From positions 186,001 through 250,000 of the forward strand of contig NZ_JAJVCS010000002.1 in NCBI RefSeq assembly GCF_021395205.1: DNA of 64,000 bases. Direction: 5' to 3'. The DNA is from Polynucleobacter sp. IMCC 30228 (GTDB taxonomy: Bacteria; Pseudomonadota; Gammaproteobacteria; Burkholderiales; Burkholderiaceae). Below, piece after piece: positions 16,157-23,445 of the stretch. Position numbers and translations under genes: made by a program. The notes beneath the pieces were generated by a model, which searched no databases, was not told the DNA's origin, and saw only the letters and a list, made by a program, of their open reading frames with translations. How positions within the stretch are numbered: position 1 is the first letter of the stretch; each line of letters begins with the position of its first letter.

Positions 16157-16227
16157 GTAATCTCATTTCTTATGTCCGCGCGGTCCGCGTTTTGACTTTG
16201 CCGAGGTTGCTGAGATTTTATAAGTGA
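16153..16227 (+). CDS. 24-residue overlapping mini-ORF bridging tcuB and the flavoprotein gene
   Basis: An ATG at 16153 overlaps the tcuB stop (ATGA). The frame runs 24 codons, and its TGA overlaps the GTG start of the next gene (GTGA at 16224). The peptide is basic and amphipathic, ending in [10 protein letters not shown]. The double overlap is what a translational-coupling leader looks like. It may equally be chance in a 67-base gap, since no ribosome site or homolog could be checked. Confidence 0.35.
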   Translation: MSNLISYVRAVRVLTLPRLLRFYK

Positions 16228-17450
16228 GCACACCAGCAATCTGGGACGCAATTATTATTGGCGGTGGCGCTGCAGGACTATTTTGTGCTGGCCTAGCAGG
16301 TCAACGTGGTAAAAAAATTCTGGTGTTGGATCATGCTGAAGTATTGGGTGAAAAAATCCGTATTAGTGGTGGTGGACGCTGTAATTTTACGAATACCGAT
16401 TCCAGTCCACAACAATTTTTATCTCTTAATCCGCATTTTATGAAAAGTGCCCTAGCGCGTTATCCCGCTAGGGCATTTATTGATTTAGTAAGAGCTTATG
16501 GGATTAGTTTTCACGAAAAACATGCAGGACAATTATTTTGTAATAACTCGGCCAAAGAAATAATAGACTTACTTTTTCAGGAATGCGCTAAAGGCCAAGT
16601 ACAAATTCGGCATCCAGTAAGCGTTAGTGCGATTGAGTCGACATCATCACACTGGGCAGTAATGACTGCACAGGGCATCCACAACACCCATGCAGTAGTT
16701 CTTGCTACCGGTGGCTTACCCGTTCCCGCAATAGGTGCCAGCAGTTTTGCTTTAGATCTTGCTAGGCAATTTAATATTGACGTGATTACACCACGTGCGG
16801 CATTAGTGCCACTGTCGTTTACAGCAAAGGCATTTGCTCAACTCGATTCTTTAGCAGGCATCAGCTTGCCAGTAGCTATTCGCTCAGGGATAAAAGGACA
16901 GCAGTATGGAGCCAGCGTATTTCACGAGGATTTATTATTAACCCATAAGGGTCTTTCGGGCCCTGGTGTATTGCAGGCAAGTAGTTATTGGGAAGAGGGC
17001 GAGCCAATTGAAATTGATTGGCTGAGTAATAAAGCGGGTATGCCTGGCGCAACATTATTTGATGAAATTTTTTCTGCCAACGTAAACCGTCTTAAAACTA
17101 CTGAACATATTTTGGCGAGTGTGATGCCCCTGCGATTAGCAAAAATGTTTGCTGAGCAAGCGGGTTTATTGAGCAAGAAATGGGCTGAAGTTGGCAAGAT
17201 TGAGCAGCAGGCATTAAAAGCCAGTCTCACCCAATGGCGGGTTAAGCCGGCTGGTACCTTAGGCTGGAATAAGGCTGAAGTGATGCGTGGCGGGGTAAAT
17301 ACCGACGCTTTAAATGGCCAGACCATGATGGCGCGGAATCATCCTGGCCTCTACTTTATTGGTGAATGCGTTGATGTGACAGGGCATTTAGGGGGCCATA
17401 ATTTCCAATGGGCCTGGTCCAGCGCCTATGTTTGTGCTTATTCCCTTTAG
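16224..17450 (+). CDS. HI0933/BaiN-family NAD(P)/FAD-dependent oxidoreductase
   Basis: This 408-aa flavoprotein starts with AIIIGGGAAGLFCAGLAGQRG. It then has the family hallmark KIRISGGGRCNFTN (about residues 46-59), followed by VLATGGLPVPAIGAS and a closing FIGECVDVTGHLGGHNFQWAWSSA. These are signatures of the conserved HI0933 flavoproteins, whose physiological reaction is mostly undefined; BaiN-type members reduce bile acids. The GTG start at 16224 fits the FAD motif directly. Close linkage to tcuB suggests co-transcription, but it is not TcuA. Confidence 0.9.
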   Translation: MSTPAIWDAIIIGGGAAGLFCAGLAGQRGKKILVLDHAEVLGEKIRISGGGRCNFTNTDSSPQQFLSLNPHFMKSALARYPARAFIDLVRAYGISFHEKHAGQLFCNNSAKEIIDLLFQECAKGQVQIRHPVSVSAIESTSSHWAVMTAQGIHNTHAVVLATGGLPVPAIGASSFALDLARQFNIDVITPRAALVPLSFTAKAFAQLDSLAGISLPVAIRSGIKGQQYGASVFHEDLLLTHKGLSGPGVLQASSYWEEGEPIEIDWLSNKAGMPGATLFDEIFSANVNRLKTTEHILASVMPLRLAKMFAEQAGLLSKKWAEVGKIEQQALKASLTQWRVKPAGTLGWNKAEVMRGGVNTDALNGQTMMARNHPGLYFIGECVDVTGHLGGHNFQWAWSSAYVCAYSL

Positions 17451-17474
17451 GGCGCATGCGCTAGATTATTAGAG

Positions 17475-17497
17475 AATTTATTGCATTGCAATAAATT
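17475..17497. repeat. Perfect 23-base palindrome (11-1-11)
   Basis: AATTTATTGCA and its exact complement TGCAATAAATT flank a single T. It lies 24 bases after the flavoprotein stop and 123 bases before the next start. It has no following T tract, so it is less like a terminator than an operator or a stabilising RNA hairpin. A shorter palindrome GCGCATGCGC sits just upstream (17452-17461). Confidence 0.6.
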
Positions 17498-17620
17498 AAG
17501 CTTAAATAGCCATAGAAACAGGTTAGAATGCTGACAGATTAATGGCGTATTCCCAGCTGGCTAGTTGCCCGCTTTACGTTTTGCGGCATTAACTTTCTTT
17601 TATTTCTTTTAGGGGTTATC

Positions 17621-18232
17621 TTGAAAAAATCATTACTATTTGCAGCAATGCTTGCAACCGTTACTGCAACTGCAATTGCTCAACCAGCTAAACCAGCTAA
17701 ACCAGCCATGATGCCAATCGAAGCTGGTGTAGTTGTTATTACTGCCACGGTTGATTCAGTGGATATGAAAGCACGCACCGTCATGTTTAAAGACGATAAA
17801 GGCAATATGGTAGGAATGCGCGTTTCTAAAGACGTTAATAACTTAGGCAAAGTTAAAAAGGGCGATATTTTTGTAGTTGAGCATGCTGAAGCTGTTGCCG
17901 TAGGCTTAACAGCAGCAGGTAAAGATGCAAAACCTGGCGTTTCAGGCGTTCGCTCTGTACAAATTGCCGGTAAAGGTGGTGCTAAGCCATTTACCGATAT
18001 TACCGACACCGTTTTTGCAACTGTCAAAATTACTGCAATTGATGCCGCTTCACGCGTTGTCACCTTCACCCTGCCAAGCGGTGAGAAGCAAAAAGTAAAA
18101 GTGGACAAAGCTGTACTTGGTCTTGAGAAATTTAAAGTTGGTGATGATGTGATGGTTGAGTATGCTGATGAAACAGTCATTACTTTTGTTACACCTCCAG
18201 CAGCTCCAGCAGCAGCACCTGCAAAGAAGTAA
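17621..18232 (+). CDS. Exported protein with two tandem beta-rich repeats, function unknown
   Basis: This 203-aa protein has a signal peptide (KKSLLFAAMLATVTATAIAQ). The mature part contains two related units: ATVDSVDMKARTVMFKDDKG...GDIFVVEHAEAVAV (about residues 44-93) and ATVKITAIDAASRVVTFTLP...GDDVMVEYADETVI (about 130-186). Both look like small beta barrels of the kind found in periplasmic copper- or stress-related proteins. A Pro/Ala linker ends the chain. TTG is the start, supported by AGGGG upstream and the signal peptide. A strong terminator follows. Function not recognised. Confidence 0.75.
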   Translation: MKKSLLFAAMLATVTATAIAQPAKPAKPAMMPIEAGVVVITATVDSVDMKARTVMFKDDKGNMVGMRVSKDVNNLGKVKKGDIFVVEHAEAVAVGLTAAGKDAKPGVSGVRSVQIAGKGGAKPFTDITDTVFATVKITAIDAASRVVTFTLPSGEKQKVKVDKAVLGLEKFKVGDDVMVEYADETVITFVTPPAAPAAAPAKK

Positions 18233-18264
18233 ACTAGCTTGCGGTTATGCCGCTTTAGCCTGAT

Positions 18265-18296
18265 AAACCCATCAGAGTGATCTGGTGGGTTTTTTT
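18265..18296 (+). terminator. Rho-independent terminator
   Basis: A 12-base-pair stem with one G-T pair, AAACCCATCAGA (18265-18276) and TCTGGTGGGTTT (18281-18292), has a GTGA loop and is followed by T residues. It ends the gene for the exported repeat protein just before macA. Confidence 0.85.
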
Positions 18297-18311
18297 AATT
18301 GATTAATAAAG

Positions 18312-19634
18312 ATGTTAAAAAGAATAAAGCCTTTTTTCTTGCGCGTAACGCAGCTAGTGAGCAGAAGCTGGTTTGGCGGTATGCTAACTCGTTTCATGCA
18401 GCGCTGCTTCGTGGGTCGCTGGCGCTGGCTTAGTATCGGCTTGATCACCTGCATGGTGATTACGCTCTTGTGGTTTCTAGTACGTACGGTTTTCGGTTTA
18501 AATACGCCCGATTTCCGTACTGCTTTAATTGAGGAGGGCCCTCTGGTTGCTTCAATTAATGCCAGTGGTATTTTAAATCCAGTAAAACAAGTTACGGTAG
18601 GATCACAAGTAACTGGTATGGTAAAAGAATTATTAGTCGATTTTAATTCGCCAGTAAAGCAGGGGCAAGTGATTGCTTTAATTGATCCACGCGATTTTCA
18701 AGCTAAATATGATCAAGCCTTAGCTAATTACACCTTAGCACAGAAAAATCATCAATTTAACCTTAAGTTAATTAAACAGGGTTTTATTTCCCCACAAGCC
18801 CTAGTGCAAACCGAAGCGGCTTATAAAACAACTGAGGCGGCTTTACGATCAGCAAAAAAATCACTTGACGATACAGTTATTCGAGCACCTGTCGATGGCG
18901 TAGTTGTGAAGCGGAGCGTGGAAGTTGGGCAAACCGTGGCGGCTAGTTTACAAACTCCTGAGATTTTTATTATTGCTAAAAATTTAGCTGAGATGCAAGT
19001 CGATACTGCAATAGATGAAGCCGACGTAGGTCGTTTAAGCGAGGGACTGAATGCCAGTTTTACCGTCGATGCATTTCCTGGCCGTATCTTCAAGTCTAAG
19101 ATTACACAAATTCGTAAAGCACCAACAACCATTCAAAATGTGGTGACTTATACGGTGATATTGTCAGCCGATAATCCCGATTTCAAGCTCTTGCCGGGGA
19201 TGACAGCGAACGTAAAAATTGTGATCGATAAACGCGAAAAGGTTTTAAAGGTACCTAACGCGGCTTTGCGTTTTCGTATGCCGGCTGCTGGCGAAGTACA
19301 GTTGAGTACATCACCATCCAGTGCGGGGCCACCTGTTAGCGCTTCTCGTAAAGGCGGCGGTGGCGCTGGCGGTGCGGGTAATCGCGGCGTACCGACGATC
19401 CGCCGTATTTGGCTCTTAGAATCTGAAGGTCTTCGTTCTAAGGCAGTGCAGCGCATGATTAAGACCGGCTTAAGCGATGGTAATTTCACCGAAATTTTGC
19501 CCGATGATGACACAAAATTACCGCCCCTTAAAGTAGGTGAGGAAGTGATTATTGGCATACAGTCGCCGGATAGTAAATCTTCTGGCGCTGCCAGTAGCAG
19601 CCCAAGTCGGCCGGCTGGCCCACGCATGTTTTAA
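18312..19634 (+). CDS. macA: MacA-like periplasmic adaptor (membrane fusion protein)
   Basis: This 440-aa HlyD/MacA-family adaptor links a MacB-type ABC exporter to an outer-membrane channel. It has one N-terminal membrane anchor (about residues 45-65), a lipoyl-like half (VTVGSQVTGMVKELLVDFN), a coiled-coil hairpin (DQALANYTLAQKNHQ region) and the second half (DTVIRAPVDGVVVKRSVEVG). A Gly-rich insert (GGGGAGGAGNRG) lies in the C-terminal third. The start at 18312 leaves a long basic N terminus; a later in-frame ATG (18381) is possible. The ABC components follow directly. Confidence 0.88.
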   Translation: MLKRIKPFFLRVTQLVSRSWFGGMLTRFMQRCFVGRWRWLSIGLITCMVITLLWFLVRTVFGLNTPDFRTALIEEGPLVASINASGILNPVKQVTVGSQVTGMVKELLVDFNSPVKQGQVIALIDPRDFQAKYDQALANYTLAQKNHQFNLKLIKQGFISPQALVQTEAAYKTTEAALRSAKKSLDDTVIRAPVDGVVVKRSVEVGQTVAASLQTPEIFIIAKNLAEMQVDTAIDEADVGRLSEGLNASFTVDAFPGRIFKSKITQIRKAPTTIQNVVTYTVILSADNPDFKLLPGMTANVKIVIDKREKVLKVPNAALRFRMPAAGEVQLSTSPSSAGPPVSASRKGGGGAGGAGNRGVPTIRRIWLLESEGLRSKAVQRMIKTGLSDGNFTEILPDDDTKLPPLKVGEEVIIGIQSPDSKSSGAASSSPSRPAGPRMF

Positions 19635-19651
19635 AAACACAATTAAATGAC

Positions 19652-20347
19652 GTGTTGATTCATACTAAAAATTTAAGCAAAACATATGGCATGGGCGATC
19701 AAATCGTCCACGCCTTAGATCATGTATCACTGGATATTGATGAGCAAGATTTTGTGGCGATAGTGGGCGCATCGGGGTCTGGCAAATCTACTTTTATGAA
19801 TTTGATTGGCTGCCTTGATCAAGCAACAAGTGGTTCTTATCATTTGGCTGGAGAGAATGTCGAAGTAATGGATACGGATGCTTTAGCAGATATTCGTAGC
19901 CGCAGAATTGGTTTTGTATTTCAACAATTTAATTTGTTACCGCGAACCTCGGCCCTCGATAATGTGGCACTGCCCTTACTGTATGCGCGTAATGGCCCAC
20001 TAGCCCATTTAGATCAGCAAGCGCGCATCGCTCATGCTCGCGTACGTTTAGAGCAAGTGGGGCTGGGCAAGCGTTTGACCCATACACCCGCTGAGTTATC
20101 GGGTGGCCAACAACAACGTGTTGCGATCGCGCGAGCCTTAGTAAATGATCCCCTTTTAATCTTGGCCGATGAGCCTACTGGCGCTTTAGATTCTAAAACT
20201 TCAGTTGAGGTATTAGAATTATTGACCCGTCTAAATCAGCAAGGTATGACGGTGATAGTGGTAACCCATTCCTTAGAGGTTGCTGCTTATGCCAAAAGAC
20301 AAATAACTTTTCGTGATGGTCAAATCGTTGATATTCAAGTGAACTAG
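19652..20347 (+). CDS. MacB-type ABC exporter ATP-binding protein
   Basis: This 231-aa ABC ATPase of the LolD/MacB group has Walker [10 protein letters not shown], signature [15 protein letters not shown], Walker [14 protein letters not shown] and the switch His in VVTHS. The start is GTG at 19652 (TTG at 19655 also fits); no ATG is available in frame. It lies 17 bases after macA and 4 before the permease gene. In E. coli MacB the ATPase and permease are fused; here they are separate. Likely exports a drug, peptide or lipid, substrate unknown. Confidence 0.9.
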   Translation: MLIHTKNLSKTYGMGDQIVHALDHVSLDIDEQDFVAIVGASGSGKSTFMNLIGCLDQATSGSYHLAGENVEVMDTDALADIRSRRIGFVFQQFNLLPRTSALDNVALPLLYARNGPLAHLDQQARIAHARVRLEQVGLGKRLTHTPAELSGGQQQRVAIARALVNDPLLILADEPTGALDSKTSVEVLELLTRLNQQGMTVIVVTHSLEVAAYAKRQITFRDGQIVDIQVN

Positions 20348-20351
20348 CGTA

Positions 20352-21590
20352 ATGCAACTAGATCTTAAAACCAATTTATCGATTGCCTTATTAGCGTTAC
20401 GAATTAATAAATTGCGCTCGATATTAACGATGCTGGGCATCATCATTGGTGTGGCGGCGGTGATTACGATGGTGGCCGTAGGCAGCGGCGCTCAGGCTCG
20501 CGTGAAAGAACAAATATCCAGTCTTGGCTCTAATTTAATGATATTAATTCCTGGTACCTTATTGCAATCGGGGGTGCGTCTAGGCGCAGGTAATGCACAA
20601 AGCTTAACCGAAGAAGACGCTATTGCGATTGTGCGCGAGGTACCCGAGGTTGCCATTGCCGCTCCAACTTCACGGGGCGCTGGACAAATCGTGACTGGTA
20701 ATAATAATTGGGGTACCACTATCTATGGCGTCAAAAATGATTACTTTGATGCGCGTGAGTGGACTTTAGCTAAAGGTCGATTTTTTGATGCTGGCGAATT
20801 ACAAGGTGCAAGTAAAGTGGTGATTTTAGGGCAAACGGTTGCGCGTGAATTATTCGAAGAGGTTGATCCGCTTGATCAAATGGTGCGCATTAAAGGCATT
20901 CCATTTTTAGTGATTGGTGTTACAGAGCGCAAAGGGCAAAGTAGCCAAGGTCAAGATCAAGATGATGGCGTATTTGTACCACTATCTACTGGGCGCAGGC
21001 GGATTTTTGGTGAGGCCTTAGGGCGAATTTCACGGGTGGGCTCAATTATTGTGAAGGTTGGGGCTGGTGAGAATATGAAACTAGCCGAAGAACATATTAC
21101 TGAATTATTGCGGCAACGCCACCGTCTTCAGCCTACTGCTGATAATGATTTTACAGTGCGTAATTTGACCGAGATATTACAAGCGCAAGAGGCATCGAGT
21201 AAAGTGATGTCGCTTTTATTAGCTGCAGTGGCATCGGTAAGCTTAATGGTAGGTGGCATTGGCATTATGAATATTATGCTGGTCTCAGTAACCGAGCGGA
21301 CTCGAGAAATTGGTTTACGCATGGCAATTGGCGCGCGCAGTAAAGATATCTTGGCGCAATTTTTAGTTGAGGCGATGACTTTAGCTACTATTGGTGGCGT
21401 GATTGGGGTGTTAGTAGGATCTATTGCTTCGTTATTGGTGGGTTCGCTTGCCGGTTGGCCAGTCGAGCTATCGTTTGCATCGATTGCGCTTGCAGTTGGG
21501 TTTTCTGCCGCGATTGGTATATTTTTTGGCTACTATCCTGCCAAGAAAGCTGCCACTATGCAACCGATTCAAGCTTTGCGTTATGAATAG
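20352..21590 (+). CDS. MacB-type ABC exporter permease (FtsX fold)
   Basis: This 412-aa membrane subunit has the MacB/FtsX plan. One membrane segment near the N terminus (TMLGIIIGVAAVITMVAVG) is followed by a large periplasmic MacB-PCD domain (about residues 50-280) and three C-terminal membrane segments. The conserved coupling motif VTERTREIGLRMAIGA is intact. It follows the ATPase by 4 bases and completes an adaptor-ATPase-permease operon. An outer-membrane TolC partner is not in the window. Confidence 0.9.
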   Translation: MQLDLKTNLSIALLALRINKLRSILTMLGIIIGVAAVITMVAVGSGAQARVKEQISSLGSNLMILIPGTLLQSGVRLGAGNAQSLTEEDAIAIVREVPEVAIAAPTSRGAGQIVTGNNNWGTTIYGVKNDYFDAREWTLAKGRFFDAGELQGASKVVILGQTVARELFEEVDPLDQMVRIKGIPFLVIGVTERKGQSSQGQDQDDGVFVPLSTGRRRIFGEALGRISRVGSIIVKVGAGENMKLAEEHITELLRQRHRLQPTADNDFTVRNLTEILQAQEASSKVMSLLLAAVASVSLMVGGIGIMNIMLVSVTERTREIGLRMAIGARSKDILAQFLVEAMTLATIGGVIGVLVGSIASLLVGSLAGWPVELSFASIALAVGFSAAIGIFFGYYPAKKAATMQPIQALRYE

Positions 21591-21595
21591 TTTCT

Positions 21596-23050
21596 TTAGA
21601 GTTCAAGGTGGGCGCGTAGGCCAAAGAAATTGACCGGGCCCCGTGCAGCGTTATAGGCTGGATTAGCAATGCGCTGATAGTCGGCAGTTAAGTAGACACC
21701 TTTATAAACATTCAAACTATAGTAAGTTTCAATAATTTGTTCGGGCTTATATTTCAAGGCACCGTCACCGATAAACATCGTGCTGGCTTTTAGTTGTAAG
21801 TAGTTAATTTCAGAAGCAGAAATACCATTGGCTGCAAAAGCTAACCCAAAGGTATCTTCTTTGCGGTTCCAGATTGCACCATTCACAGAAACACCGCCAG
21901 ATAATGACTTGCTAATGTCGTATGTTTGGGTTTCAGTTTGGCCATTATTCCAACTCCAGCGCGCAAAAATGCCGATGTCCTTGGTCAAAGCTTGCTCTGC
22001 ATTTAAGCCATACCCCCATGCCGTTTGATTGGCTTGCCGAGCGTTATAGATTGAGGGGACCGAATTGGTTTTAGCGGCTAAGCTAATGGCATTTTGATAG
22101 TTGGCCATATAAGCATGGGTTTGAAACCATAAAGCGCGAATTTTTCCTGCTTGGTCCCCTATGGTATGGTCACGGGTAATTTCAATTTGATTGCCGTAAT
22201 CTTGCGTCATGCTGTAATCAAGCTGCAAGGTATTAGGCTCGGTTGGCATGGCAAAACGTGCTGCACGTGTCACCCAATCACCCTGATACCACTCTGCAAC
22301 TACGCCATAGGTATAGCCTTTGGTGTCTGCTGCAAAGCTATAAGCACCGCTGGACATAATGGCATAGTTTAAAAATTGGGTACGCGGATCACGGCTATAA
22401 GTATTGGCATCAAAAAAGTCTAAAGCAGCAAACTTACCGTAACTGAAGACCAATCGATTTTTATCAACATTACCAGCTAATTGATTGGCTACCCCTTCAA
22501 TATGTTCCTTACCGCCACCTAGGCCAAAGGTTTGGCGTATAAATGCGCGCGCAGTGTAATACGAAGGGGGTACTGAAGTCCCTTTTTGTAATTCTCCATT
22601 GGTAAAACCACCCAGTCCACTAAAATTCGAAAAGGGCAGCCCCTCAAACATTTCTGGGTTGTAATACACCTCCGCACCTTCCCATAAGCGCGCCCCCAAA
22701 AATACCGTGGCAGAGAAGGTGTAGCTGCGACCAATATCGCCCTCAGTTTTATTCAGCATACTTTTTTCACCATAGTAGGGTGAATTAAAGTTATTTTTCC
22801 ATTGCGATATATAAGTTGATTGCGCGTGAATGCTCCATTGCTCGGTATCATTGGCTAATGGCGTTAAGCTATCAACAATCGGCGTATCGGAGACGGCTTC
22901 CGCTGCAATGGCAGGAGGTATGGCGATCAAGGATAGGGCAAGGAAAAGGAATAGGGCAGGAAAATTGAGTTGATAGTGTCCCTCCCAGCAATTAATTTGG
23001 GTTCGAAGTTTGCCAAGTAGATGGCGATACTGGAACTGAAAATCCGACAT
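21596..23050 (-). CDS. OprB-like carbohydrate-selective porin
   Basis: This 484-aa outer-membrane beta-barrel protein belongs to the OprB family: AEVYYNPEMFEGLPFSN, KNRLVFSYGKFAALDFFD, ADTKGYTYGVVAEWYQGDW and ADYQRIANPAYNAARGPV match remembered family segments, and the chain ends in a Leu-terminated strand. A signal peptide is present (about residues 30-50), but the first Met leaves an unusually long leading region of about 29 residues, so the true start may be later. It is divergent from feoAB over three Fur-box-like sites, an unusual context for a sugar porin. Confidence 0.85.
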   Translation of the reverse strand: MSDFQFQYRHLLGKLRTQINCWEGHYQLNFPALFLFLALSLIAIPPAIAAEAVSDTPIVDSLTPLANDTEQWSIHAQSTYISQWKNNFNSPYYGEKSMLNKTEGDIGRSYTFSATVFLGARLWEGAEVYYNPEMFEGLPFSNFSGLGGFTNGELQKGTSVPPSYYTARAFIRQTFGLGGGKEHIEGVANQLAGNVDKNRLVFSYGKFAALDFFDANTYSRDPRTQFLNYAIMSSGAYSFAADTKGYTYGVVAEWYQGDWVTRAARFAMPTEPNTLQLDYSMTQDYGNQIEITRDHTIGDQAGKIRALWFQTHAYMANYQNAISLAAKTNSVPSIYNARQANQTAWGYGLNAEQALTKDIGIFARWSWNNGQTETQTYDISKSLSGGVSVNGAIWNRKEDTFGLAFAANGISASEINYLQLKASTMFIGDGALKYKPEQIIETYYSLNVYKGVYLTADYQRIANPAYNAARGPVNFFGLRAHLEL

Positions 23051-23085
23051 GTTTTAACGCCAAAATCAAAAAAACGCTCTAAACC

Positions 23086-23149
23086 GATAATAGGAATCAT
23101 TCTCAATAGAATAGCTTATAATGATAATGATTCTTGATAACAATTATCG
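23086..23149. promoter_or_regulatory. Cluster of Fur-box-like sites between porin and feoAB
   Basis: Three matches to Fur sites lie in the divergent intergenic region. GATAATAGGAATCATTCTC (23086-23104) agrees with the 19-base consensus at 15 positions. TATAATGATAATGATTCTT (23117-23135) also agrees at 15 and contains a TATAAT that could be a -10 box. TGATAACAATTATCG (23135-23149) matches the 7-1-7 form at all but two defined positions. Iron-dependent repression of feoAB, and perhaps of the porin, is likely. Confidence 0.8.
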
Positions 23150-23196
23150 GCATATGAAATGCTTGCGTGATTCTAGCTTGTTAGTGTGAAACAACC

Positions 23197-23445
23197 ATGA
23201 AATCCATCACTGTGAACCAGCTTCCCATTGGCTTAGTAAGACAAGTCGAGCGCGTAAATGCGCCGAGTAATAAGCCTGAATTAGCCCAACAATTAGAAGA
23301 TATTGGGTTTTTACCTGGCGAGCAGGTAACTGTATTGCGGCGCAGCTTGCTGGGCGACCCTTTAATGGTGCGAATTGGCACTTCAACTTTTGCTTTACGG
23401 CGCGCCGAGGCTCAATTGATTGAGGTGGCAATTATTTCTCAATGA
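23197..23445 (+). CDS. feoA: Ferrous iron transport protein A
   Basis: This 82-aa cytoplasmic SH3-like protein assists FeoB. The pattern LAQQLEDIGFLPGEQVTVLRR followed by GDPLMVRIGTSTFALRRAEA is diagnostic of FeoA. Its stop overlaps the feoB start by 4 bases (ATGA), so the two are translationally coupled. Fur-like sites lie about 50-110 bases upstream. Confidence 0.93.
   Translation: MKSITVNQLPIGLVRQVERVNAPSNKPELAQQLEDIGFLPGEQVTVLRRSLLGDPLMVRIGTSTFALRRAEAQLIEVAIISQ

Noticed and set aside
16224-17450. Flavoprotein beside tcuB as TcuA
   Set aside because: Its RISGGGRCNFTN and GECVDVTGHLGG motifs are those of the HI0933 family, not of the fumarate-reductase-like TcuA.
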